From contig WELB01000010.1 of the NCBI GenBank assembly GCA_009602725.1, forward strand, positions 243,536-275,076: a DNA stretch of 31,541 bases. The letters are read 5' to 3'. Source of the stretch: Spirogloea muscicola (Eukaryota; Streptophyta; Zygnematophyceae; Spirogloeales; Spirogloeaceae). The position numbers and the translations under genes are program-made. Below the pieces are notes generated by a model. That model was not told the DNA's origin. It saw only the letters and a list, made by a program, of their open reading frames with translations, and made no database searches. Of the stretch, positions 1 to 9,800 are shown in pieces (position 1 is the first letter of the stretch; each line of letters opens with the position of its first letter).

Positions 1-3000
1 GCAGCCCCTTCTGCCCAGGTTGCAGCTGCACTCGTCATCCGTCAATCACCTCCTGTCCCGCCTCCCTCAGCAGTACCGCTGTCCGTCGCACCGCAGCCGA
101 GCACGCCCTTGCACCCTGCCACTCATGCCGCAGGGTGTATGATATTCTCTAGCGTGCGGCTGCCGCCTCCTCGTCCGAAGCGGGCTTGCCCCAACAAGTC
201 GCCACCCCGGGCCAGAAAGAGTGCACGCACGGAGGGTGGCGTGGCCACTGCCGCCACTTCCCGGGGCGGGGACGGCCTGAGTACGAGCGAGGTGTGCATC
301 CCCCCCTCCACATCCTCGCATGTGCCCCCTGCAAGTTCGTCCATGGACACAGACGTGCCCCCTGACGGTGCCCCCACAACCACCCTACTCTTGGCGGCCC
401 CTGCTCCTCCAACTGCCCCTCCCATGGCCACCACTCCGGCGACTGCCACTGCCGCTGCCGTTGTTGCTGCTGTTGCCGCTTCCGCTGCCGCTGCCGCCGA
501 TGTGGCTCCTTCAAGCACAAGTGGTTCCAGGCGAAGGAGGGGCCGTCCGCCCCAGCCCCCGCCAGCTTCAGCCCTCCCGCCTCTCCTTCCTACTCCCGCC
601 ATCCCTGCAGCAGCAGCAGCTCCATCCACACGCCCTGCCGCTACAGTTGCCCCCCAAATCTGCCAGTACTGCCAGCAGCCCTGGCCTAGCCTGCGGAGCG
701 TTCGGATGCACGAGAGCCATTGTTCCAAGAAGGCCAATCGCGCCAAGCAGCAGACCCAAGCCCTCGCTGAGGCCGCTACCCGACGACGGCGGCCCGGCAC
801 CCCAGCCCCGGCACCCCTTCCCCCGGCTCCCTCGCCGGCTCAGTGGCGTTGGGCAAGGCTCCTGGACCTAGAGGCGGTCATGCTGGAACCCAGTCTGCCC
901 ACCATGCGGCACATCCCCCACTGGGCACGGTCACACATCCAGCGAGCCTCGCGGCCCATACTCACTCGGATGGCTCGGAACAGCTTCAACGAAGCTGCGT
1001 GGACTGTCTGGCAGCTCCTCCCTCGCCTGGTCCTGGGACCCCTTCCAAGTGGTCCAAGCCAACGCGCGGTGATGCTAGCCAGGATTCAGCGTTTTGAGGG
1101 CGGTGCATGGGAGCAGCTCCTGGAGGAGCATCGCGCAGCTGTCCAGGTGTCCCAGGCGAATCGGCCCACCCCAGCCACCTCAGAGGCTTCAGCTATCCGC
1201 CGAGCCATTCGTTTTGGCCGCGCAGGGGACCTTTCCCGTGCTGCCCAAGCTCTGGACCCCGCCACCCCAGCACCTCACGACGCAGAGACCCTTGCTGCTC
1301 TCAGGACCCTCCACACCCCTGCCCCAAGCCCCCTACCCCCCTGGCTCGAGGAGTTCCAGCCCCCGACCTTGGTGGACCTCAACCCAGCAGCCCTTCGGAC
1401 AGCATTGGTGCAGAGCCGGGAAGCAGCTGCTGGAGGGCCCTCGGGCATGCTCTTTGAACACCTTCGCGAGCTCTGGCTGGACGACGAGGCGGGTGACTTC
1501 AGTCTGCTGCACAAAGTGTGCCAAGCGGTGGCGCGCGGCCTTCTCCCACCCAAGGCCCGGGCGGCACTCACCAGCAGCACCCTGCTCGCTCTCTCCAAGC
1601 CCACCGGAGGCGTCCGACCAATTGCGATGGGTGAGGTCCTTACCCGGCTGGTTTCAAAGACCCTATTCCAGCAGAACAGAGAGGCGGCGCAGCTCCACTT
1701 CTCCCCCCACCAGTTTGGCGCAGGGCTGTCTGCGGGCGCGGAGACAGTGGTTCATGGTCTACGTGTTGCCCTGGATTGCAATCCTGATTGGATGGCCCTG
1801 TCAGTGGACGTGAAGAATGCATTTAACAGTGTTGACAGAGGTGTCATCGCCGAGGAGCTGCGCACGCATTTTCCCTCCCTCATCCCTTTCTTCCGGTGTT
1901 CCTACGGAGCACCCTCCCGCCTGCTCTGGGGAGCGGGCACGTCACAGGTAGTCTTGCAATCCAGCACAGGCACCCGGCAGGGAGACCCTTTGGGTGGGTT
2001 CCTCTTTGCACTGGCACACCTACGGGCGCTGCGTAATACGGCGGAGGCCCACCCTGCTGTGCTAATCCCAAGCTACGCCGACGACACCACCATAGTGGGA
2101 CCCCCAACTGAAGTCACCAGCGCTTACAGCACATTGGAGCGCGAGCTTCACAGCCTTGGCCTCAACATCCGGCCCGAGAAGTGTTCAGCCTGGTCTCCAG
2201 CCGGCATCCCTCCCTTCATCAAGCTGCCGGCTGGCTGCCAGACCCCACCACTCGGCATGGTGGTGCTTGGAGCCCCGTTGGGGGCTGCTGCGCATGTAGA
2301 GCAAGTTATGGAATCCACCCTTGACAACCATCTCCAGACCCTCCCGGCCCTCTCCTCCTTACAGGACGCGCAGCTTGCGGTGGCCATCCTCACCCGCTGT
2401 GTGGCCCAGCGTCCCACTTACCTGTTGCGGACTGTACCCCCCACCTCTGCACTACTCGCCATCTACTCTACCGTGGACTCCCGACTCCAACAGGCTCTTC
2501 ACGGCCTGGTGGACCATCCCAATTTATCCGCCACGCCGGCTGCCATCCTACAGTGTACCCTTCCTACCAGCAAAGGCGGCCTTGGGTGCCGTCCACTGGC
2601 TCGCCTGTCCCAAGCAGCTCACCTGGGTTGCTGGGCCAAAGTGGCCTCCACCATCTCCAGTCGCTTCATCCTGAGGGGCCAGGCTGTTTTAGCACCCGCT
2701 ATAGCGGGTGTTGCAACAGGGAACCTGCCCTTCCAGCTTTCCCTCACCGCAGCACTGCATGACCTCTCGCGCTCTTTACCAGCACTTGCAGAGGGTCATG
2801 CAGATTTTGCGGCATGGGCACGCTGTTCTGACAGGAAAGCGCAGGCGCACTACACTCACGCCTGCGGACGTGCAGGCCGCCTCTGAATTGAAGGGACTGC
2901 TCAAGGACCTTGGACGTGGCCTCACCCGGCTCCTTTCCATCAGCTCCCCGGGCGCGTCTGAGTGGCTTAACGCTCTGCCGATATACGAGTCCCTTTGACT

Positions 3001-3763
3001 CCCAGACAGCCTATTTCGCACAGCGCTCCACCACCACCTCGGCCTCCCCCCTCCATGCTTGGCTGGCATCCGCCAGTGCGAGTGTGGCCACATTGCTGAT
3101 GACAAGCTCGATTTAGCTGCTCATATGCTGAGATGTGTTGAGGGGGGTGAGCGCATTGCCTCCCACGACTTACTCAGGGACACTATGTTTGGAATTGTGC
3201 GGGAGGCGGGGTATCATCCGGCGATGGAGGTGTCCGGCATCATGCCAATCTCCTCAAGGCGCGGCAAGCCATACGTGCGGCGTCTGGATGTGGTCGCTAC
3301 CCCCCGGGGCGGTGGGCCTCGTCTGCTCCTGGACGTGGTACTGATCGACGCGTACAAGGCTGGCGCACCCACGTCAACTGTGTCTGGCTGGGCCACGTCC
3401 AGCGCAGAGCGCAAGAAGGAGCGGCACTACCAGGACCATCCCCGAGTGGACCACCTTTATCCGTGTGCCATGGATATTTACGGAGGCTACGGCTTAAAAT
3501 GGTCCTCCCTGATCCAGCATCTGGCCCGGCTGGTTGATGTGCGTCGTCGAAGTCGGGGGGGCAGCTTGGGCCACTACAGCATTCCGCAGGCCTTAGTTGC
3601 ATACTACAGAATGCGGCTCTCACTTAGTTTGCAGCGCTCGCAAGCATTGGCTCTTCATCAACGTGCAGGGCGCGCTTTGAGTCAGGCCTCCGGCTTTCGT
3701 GGCGGCGCTCCAGCTCCCCAAGTTAGCTTGTCGGATTTGTTTGTGCTCACCCGTGGGTACTGA
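1..3763 (+). pseudogene. LINE A polyprotein: zinc finger, reverse transcriptase, RLE endonuclease (frameshift plus stop)
   Basis: The reading frame is open from base 1, so the true start lies upstream; no ATG choice is safe. A Pro/Ala-rich N-terminus (alanine run near 450-500) leads to a finger CQYC...HESHC at about 658-723. Reverse transcriptase follows: motif A with Asp at 1807 (DVKNAFNS), motif B TGTRQGDP near 1966-1989, and catalytic YADD at 2074-2085. The frame then shifts at about 2850-2880 (ORF 1 closes at 2886). A TGA at 2996-2998 interrupts the downstream frame, at a position where copies B and C have a sense codon. Beyond it lie the knuckle CEC...HMLRC (3077-3130) and endonuclease motif RRLDVV...LLLDVV. 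The protein ends in LTRGY. Both lesions fall between the RT and the endonuclease, so this copy should not make the full protein. The family assignment is firm; activity is unlikely. Confidence 0.85.
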
Positions 3764-3830
3764 TGTCACCTTAGGCACTTCGGATTCGGTTTCCATATTA
3801 TGTAGCCCTGTTTAGTTTGCCCTAGACTCT

Positions 3831-3905
3831 GCCTGAACAATGTGTCGGCCTGAATTGGCCTCCATTTCATTTCATGCGCCCCGCGCGCCTTCTTTCTCCC
3901 ACCGT
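3831..3905 (+). repeat. Dispersed 3'-UTR repeat (CTGCCTGAACAATGT type), copy in LINE A
   Basis: This is a block of about 75 bp beginning CTGCCTGAACAATGT, continuing TGAATTGGCCT and ending CATGCGC-CGCGCGCC. Similar blocks occur at about 18344-18420 (plus) and, on the minus strand, at about 16795-16857, 17032-17100, 17155-17212 and 22890-22955. Here it sits 68 bp past the LINE A stop. The other copies are therefore best read as 3'-UTR remnants left by heavily 5'-truncated insertions. Confidence 0.65.
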
Positions 3906-3994
3906 GTGGTCCGAGTACTTCCGTTCCTTTTCGCCCGCCGCTTGGCCGACTGCGTAGCCCGCCTCCTCCGACGAGCGTTTGGCAAACAGCGGCT

Positions 3995-4165
3995 CGATCA
4001 AAGAAAGAGGTGCCGGAAAAGGACTACACTACCAAACACGACAACACACTAGGGAAGCTCAGTACCCTCGAGTGAGCAACATCAGGTCGGAGTAGCTCGT
4101 GGCAGGGAAGGAGGCACTCCGCCGAGACCTAGAGGCGGTCAGAGGGACTTGCAGTCCCGCTCCAG
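3995..4165 (-). mobile_element. Antisense LINE 3'-end fragment between copies A and B
   Basis: Read on the minus strand, about 4160 down to 4057 gives a peptide ending SYSDLMLLTRGY and a TGA. This matches the C-terminus of copy C (SYSDLMLLTRRY). It is followed by a 3'-UTR segment (about 4040-3995) resembling the one after the 22543 stop, with its TAGTCCTTTT-rich box. It is therefore a heavily 5'-truncated copy in the opposite orientation to its neighbours. Upstream similarity fades near 4160, so that edge is approximate. The piece is too short to encode anything. Confidence 0.65.
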
Positions 4166-4329
4166 CGTTTCCAGGAACTTGCAGTGCACTTGCAACCAGG
4201 CCGCGCTTGGCTGCTGCTCTTGATTTCTGCATGGTGACGTCTTTCCGGTAGCAAGCTACTCTGACTGCGGCTGCTGACTAGGAATACTGAGCACCCTATC
4301 TATGTAAGCCACTTGCTTATGCTGAGGTT

Positions 4330-6360
4330 CAGCAATTTCCGGCCCCTTAATCCCCTATTTCCTCATGGCCTATGGCCGGCCAGGGCGGCTGCTGTGGCGT
4401 TCGGAGGAGTCTTGGACGACCTTATGGTCCACAACTGGCACACGCCAGGGAGATCCCCTCAGCCCCATACTTTTCGCCTTGGCACATTCCCGAGCACTAC
4501 GGCGCACCCAAAGCCTGCACCCGAACCTCCTCTTCCCCTCCTATGCAGACGACACACATATCGTCGGCCCACCGTCAGAAGTCATGGCGGCTTATCCCTT
4601 GCTCGTACACGAACTGAGCACAATGGGCCTGCGGGTCTGCCCCACCAAGAACGTGGCATGGTCACCACGCCCCCTCCCCACCAACCTCCAGCTCCCACCA
4701 GGCTGCCAGACCCCTGCCAATGGGCTGGCTGTTCTCAAAGTTCCCCTTGGCACACCATCCCACATTGCGGAGGACTTGCGTGAACGCCTGCAGCAACACC
4801 TTGCCCCCCTTCCCTCCCTTCCCCTCCTCGGAGATCCGCAGCTGGCGCTGGCCATCCTTACTCGCTGCATCGGTCAACGAGCTGGCTACCTGCAGCGGAC
4901 AGTCGCCCCAACGGACATGGTGGGCGAGCTGTACAAGGAGTTCGACACCTCCCTCCGGCAAACCCTGGCTTCCCTGATTCAACACCCATCCTTCCCCTCA
5001 CCTTCATCCTCCCTGCAGGCATCCCTTCCCACACGAATGGGCGGCCTGGGCTGCCGGTCACTTGAACAGACGGCGCAGGCAGCCTTTCTCGGTTGCTGGC
5101 ACCAGGTTGCCTCTCTTCTTCCCTTGCGCTTCCCTTGCCTGGCCGGCCCTGCAGCCGAGGTGGAGGAAGGCTCCTTGGCATTCCAAGTACAACTGAGGAG
5201 CATCCGGGAGTCAGCACTCGGCTCCTTCCCGTCCCTACAACCCCTCCTCACCCCCTTCTCAGCGCTTGCTCAAGCACCAGACAAAGCGGCACAGGCCAGA
5301 CTCGTTGCGGCAGTTGAGGACGAGCGTCGCAAGGCGTTGAGGACGATGCCGGATATCAAGACCAATCCAAGGAGTCTGGCACGTCTCACATCGCTCGCAA
5401 CGCCTGGGGCAACGGATTGGCTCACCACACACGCAATCCACAACGCTTTCAAAATCAGCCCTGAAGCATTCCGGACGCTTCTCCAGCTGTTCCTGGGCCT
5501 GCCCCCGACCTGCCTGATTGGAGTAACTCAGTGTGAGTGTGGCTTCCGTACGGAGGGCGGAGACCTAGCCACCCACATGCTGCGGTGTCCCACAGGCCCT
5601 GAGGTGGTGGGCGTCCACAATCTCCTACGGGACGCCCTGGCGGGCTTGATGCGCGACGCCGGCTACCGCGCCATCGTTGAAGTGAGCAATGTAATGCCCA
5701 TCACCACGGATTCCCAGGGAGGCCATCACCGTCGCACCCTGGACATTGTGGGTGTACAACCTGGCGGAGGCCCACGAGCTTTGGTTGATGTGGTGGTGAC
5801 TGAGGCATACAAGAGTTCCGCTTCCACACACATTGCTGGCCACGCAGTGGGAGGTGCTGAGCAGAAAAAGCTCCGACACTACTCAGACTACCCCCGCAGT
5901 GACCACCTCCTCCCGGCCGCAATCGACACTTTCGGCTGCTTGGGTCCTCGCTTCCATACCCTACTCGAGAACATAGCGAGTCTGGGATATGCACGACGCG
6001 AGGATATGCTCCCAGCCCAGATGGGTATGCCGGCAGCCTATCTGTCATTTCTGCGACGTCGAGTGTCAACCTGTCTGCAACGAGCTCAGGCGTATGCTCT
6101 GCATCAGAAAGCTGGTCGAGCCTTAGCTGCTGGTACAAGAGCTAGTCAATTGCCGTCCGGTATTCGAGCGTCAGCTAGCGACCTCTATGTGCTGACTCGT
6201 GGTTACTGAGCGGGTCAGCTTAGCAGCAGGTGACGTACATTTGTCCAATGTGCTTGCCTTTGTACTTGGCCACACATGGCCTCCCCATCTCTTAATATAC
6301 ACGCATTTTCCTTTGGACATTGTCCCACTGCCATCCCATTCTTTCACAGCCATCGCCACT
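4330..6360 (+). mobile_element. LINE copy B, 5'-truncated
   Basis: Similarity to copy A begins abruptly at about 4335, inside the reverse transcriptase just before motif B (LIPYFLMAYG against LIPFFRCSYG), and continues to the stop at 6209. The 3' UTR (6210 to about 6360) holds the family box CTTTGGACATTGTCC at about 6311. An abrupt 5' end with an intact 3' end is the usual product of incomplete target-primed reverse transcription. The right end is uncertain because the terminal hairpin found in other copies is degenerate or absent here. Confidence 0.7.
4365..6209 (+). CDS. Partial reverse transcriptase, zinc knuckle and RLE endonuclease of LINE B
   Basis: An uninterrupted 614-codon frame lies in the truncated LINE B; the frame is open from 4326 and its first ATG is 4365. 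It starts in the RT palm and keeps motif B (TGTRQGDP) and catalytic YADD (4542-4553), but lacks the fingers and motif A, so it cannot polymerise. The thumb/linker is followed by the knuckle CEC...HMLRC (from 5532), then HNLLRD. Next comes the endonuclease motif RRTLDIV, about 14 residues, then LVDVVVTEAYK, resembling the PD-(D/E)xK pattern of restriction-like endonucleases. The end is LTRGY. Its freedom from stops suggests a recent insertion. The endonuclease half could fold if expressed, but no promoter is visible; it is probably a dead-on-arrival copy. Confidence 0.75.
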   Translation: MAYGRPGRLLWRSEESWTTLWSTTGTRQGDPLSPILFALAHSRALRRTQSLHPNLLFPSYADDTHIVGPPSEVMAAYPLLVHELSTMGLRVCPTKNVAWSPRPLPTNLQLPPGCQTPANGLAVLKVPLGTPSHIAEDLRERLQQHLAPLPSLPLLGDPQLALAILTRCIGQRAGYLQRTVAPTDMVGELYKEFDTSLRQTLASLIQHPSFPSPSSSLQASLPTRMGGLGCRSLEQTAQAAFLGCWHQVASLLPLRFPCLAGPAAEVEEGSLAFQVQLRSIRESALGSFPSLQPLLTPFSALAQAPDKAAQARLVAAVEDERRKALRTMPDIKTNPRSLARLTSLATPGATDWLTTHAIHNAFKISPEAFRTLLQLFLGLPPTCLIGVTQCECGFRTEGGDLATHMLRCPTGPEVVGVHNLLRDALAGLMRDAGYRAIVEVSNVMPITTDSQGGHHRRTLDIVGVQPGGGPRALVDVVVTEAYKSSASTHIAGHAVGGAEQKKLRHYSDYPRSDHLLPAAIDTFGCLGPRFHTLLENIASLGYARREDMLPAQMGMPAAYLSFLRRRVSTCLQRAQAYALHQKAGRALAAGTRASQLPSGIRASASDLYVLTRGY

Positions 6361-6856
6361 TTTTGGGAACATTTCTCTCGGACCATCCTTTGGCCAAGTC
6401 GCGCTCAATGCTTCGCCTCCCAAGAGTGCATCCGACCGCCTCGCCCATTACATTGAGCTTAAGCCAGCAACTGTAGCCGATATATATTCTCTCCTAGCCT
6501 ACTTTGCTGTCGGTGTTCTGGGTCCTTGCTTCCTATCCCCCGTTGCTTGGACCCCAATTGTCTGGACTTCTCCTATGAAGTAGTTCGATTGACGCCCTTT
6601 CCTTCTAGCCTCTTTTCTTGGGGCATGCTCAGCCGCGCAGCTGCCAGCCAGCAAATTGGCTCGAGTTGCTGCCCCCTTTTTCTCATGGAGTAAAATGTCC
6701 CCAACACAATAGCAATATCCAGACACTATACCCAGATCCTATTTGTACACTCGCAGGTCCCACGTATGCTGAGTTGCTAAGGCTGTTGCAGTGCAAGAAG
6801 CTCAGTTGAAGCAGGAAAAAGGTCCTGCTCTGAGCGCATGGAAGTAAGCAGTACGA
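6361..6856. other. Spacer between LINE B and the MSH2 3' end
   Basis: About 500 bp with no supported gene. It should contain the MSH2 3' UTR and polyadenylation region, read on the minus strand. Reading frames here are short and unlike any family I recognise. Confidence 0.4.
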
Positions 6857-9800
6857 TTAAGTTGAGGAAGCTACCTGCAGGAGCTGCTTGAGCCAGGGAT
6901 TCACATCTGCCTGCCTATCAAGATCAATCAGCATGGTATTAACACGTGCCACCGCAGCTTCAGGCTCCATCTCATCTAGTGGTAGTGCTGCAAACTCTTT
7001 CAAGAACTGCCTTGCCTGCGCTGCCCCCACGATGGAGTCTTCAGAGGGCACCGACACCCTCTTTCTCTTTGAGCCAACCTGCTGCAAAAAACACAGCAGG
7101 CGCACAACAAAGGGGATGGCAATATCATCAGAGCCTGCTGCATCACATTGCCATGTTGACAGAAGGCACAATTTTCTGGCAGCACGCATGCAATCAGCAG
7201 ACAGACCAACAAGTGCAGCTTTAATCTTGTGTGCAATTACAGAAGCTTACCTCGGCGTCAGACTTCTCAGAGTGTGGGGCGATCTGAGGGGAAAAGTCCT
7301 CCAGTTCTGCAGCCTTCTTCCTAGCGAGCTCCACGACACTCTCAGGGAAGTGCGCGAACTCTGCCACGTGGATGCCAAAGCTCTGGTCGCAAGGACCATC
7401 TTCGACCTGTTTATCACAGTCGCAAAGGCAGAAATTGAATTGACGTGAAAGAATTGGTCACTCAGAGCTGTTTGCGAAGGCAGGAATTGAATTGACGTGA
7501 AAAGATTTGTCACTCAGCGCTGTTTGCCCAAAAAAGATTGGCTACATGTAATCAATGTCAGATCAAGTCAAAAATGGTTCAGCCTTGAGCTGCAAAGACA
7601 GGCAATCAGCACCAGCTTACTGTCTCCATGCATTTGCCAGACCAACTCACCCTGTAGAGCATGGTGAGCTTGCGGGAGACATCGTCTATGTGAGCGCTGA
7701 CATGGCGATTGAAGACACCCACAGGGGGTCCCTTGTAAGCTCCGCTTGTAGGTGGAGCTTTACTATGAGCAAGGGCTGTAAGTTCGTGGAAGTGAGTGGC
7801 AAAAAGTGTGGGAGCTCGTGTAACCTCTACCAAGTACTCGCAGATGGCCCAAGCAAGGCCTGCCAGCAGCCAATGATGAAGAGCTTCACATTTGCCAGAC
7901 TGAGTATTCTGCAAGCTACATGGCCACTAAGCAAGCTGCTTGCATGCAGCCACGTATCTATGACCCTGTACTACATGACCAGAGTTCCAACCTTATGGGA
8001 CCACCGTTTACTATGTGCTTCTCCACTTCAAGGCTTTGTCAGATAGCTTGGTGCAGACTGCAGGTAGCAAAGGGCATGCCTCTATATGCGCTGTCATTGA
8101 CTGTAACTAACTACAAGTCCCTGCTAAGGTACGTACCAAAGCCGTCGTAAGTGGAAGTACCACGGCCCAGCTCATCGATTATAATAAGTGAATTGGCAGT
8201 TGCTGCCTTCAATATGGCAGCAGTCTCTAGCATCTCGGCCATGAAGGTCGATACACCTCTTAGCTGCAGAGACAGAGTTACGAAAGGGTGTTAGACATGC
8301 CATTAGCTCATCGAGCATAAGAGTGAACATATATAAAGGTAGGCTTCTGGACCTGGCAGTCTCCGGCTCCAACCCGAGCAAAGATGCAGTCTCGCACACT
8401 GATCTCCGCATGGTCACAGGGCACAAAGCATCCAACTTGAGCCATAAGCACAATAACTCCAACCTGTTCAAACCATCAAGACGAAATGTCAAACTGCCAC
8501 CCTTCTGCAATTTGTTGCTGACACAGTCTTCTACTTTGACAACAGTCTACAGGCTGGAAAGATGACTCTGGTACCAATATTAAGGAGAGTTGGCAGGTTC
8601 GTCCTTCCAGCAGAAGTATCATAAGACTATCTCATATCAAGCTTGACTGTTCCTCTGACCTACAGTCTATGAGCTGACCTGCTCCTCTGAGCCGCAGCCT
8701 TAGAGCTACTGCTGCCGCACCTGCCGAATGAATGTTGATTTCCCACCCATATTCGGCCCAGTTATAATTTGGAACCAACTTCTTCCTCTCTCCTGCACCT
8801 CGACAAGCATTATGAGTATGGTGGCACAAACGCTGAAAATAGTGTCTCCAACTCTGCAGGGCAGCAGGCTACATGGTCAACTAATGGGATGGTTGTCTTA
8901 GCAGCAGTTTTGCACTTTGGACTGGAGACAATATTTGTCTCGTCAGTTGTATCGATGCTCTAAGACATGACACTTTGACCGACACTAATTATCACTGAAG
9001 ACCAAATATTGCCAGTGCATGTGAGTACCAGAGGCTTTGCAGAGTCTTACAAGGCGGCAGTCATTTGGAATGAAGTTGATTCCCTCTTGAACTTCCACGC
9101 AGGGATGACGACTTCCTTCAAGAATGATGTTGCCTTCAGTCTGTCAACAGTTGCATGAATGGCCATCAATATTTGCGCCAGGGCGTCAGAGAGGTGACTT
9201 GTTCAATACTGTGGTGCTGGATGTCAAGCCCAAAGCTTGTAACTTACAGAGGAAGTCATTGAAGGTCGAACATAAGGAGTTGGTGCACTGATAGAAAGGT
9301 CAGCGAAACTAAGCAGGACATCCAATTCTGCTACTAATGCAGCGACCGACTCAAAAATCTGTAGAGACAGACAAATTCGTAGTCAGTGAGCTGGTATATT
9401 GCCATTGCCTACATAGCATCAATGCACGTAACAATCACCTCCACTGTCCGCAAGAGATATGTTAGCAGGATACAATCCAGGCTCTGCATTTATTCCGTCT
9501 CCACAAACCCCACCTCTAAGAATGTGGCAGCAACCTCCACCACCTTATTCACAAGCTCTCTTTGAGTTGCTGTATACTCCTCTGTCAGCTTGACGTAATG
9601 CTCACTCAACCTCCTTAACCTCTGGCTGGTGAACTTAATGCCATCTTTCCTGGTCTCAAGTGTGGTGTACTGAGGCCCCAGTAGCTTCTTCCGTATGCGA
9701 GGCTCTTCCTTCTTTGTGATTCTGAAGACATACCCAGCCTGTGTAGTCCGATCTAACTGCACACAGGAAACATGTGACACTCCACGAGGTAATTATGCTG

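Larger units (their letters stand above)
1..3990 (+). mobile_element. LINE copy A, RLE-type non-LTR retrotransposon, left end outside window
   Basis: A near-complete non-LTR retrotransposon on the plus strand. Its coding part runs from the window edge to a stop at 3763. An AT-richer 3' UTR follows and contains one of the dispersed family repeats (about 3831-3905). The domain order is N-terminal C2H2-like finger, reverse transcriptase, CxC/HxxxC knuckle and restriction-like endonuclease, which is the plan of R2/NeSL-type LINEs. No integrase, protease, RNase H or long terminal repeat was seen. There is no poly(A) tail at the 3' end. The 3' limit is placed where antisense sequence of another copy begins (about 3995). 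The 5' end and target-site duplication cannot be seen. Confidence 0.8.

Noticed and set aside
123-800. 225-codon minus-strand open frame
   Set aside because: Antisense shadow of the Pro/Ala-rich LINE A N-terminus; GC-rich repeats keep several frames open at once.
4128-4143. 16-bp match GACCTAGAGGCGGTCA shared with position about 865
   Set aside because: A single short match with unrelated flanks; chance in 31 kb cannot be excluded.
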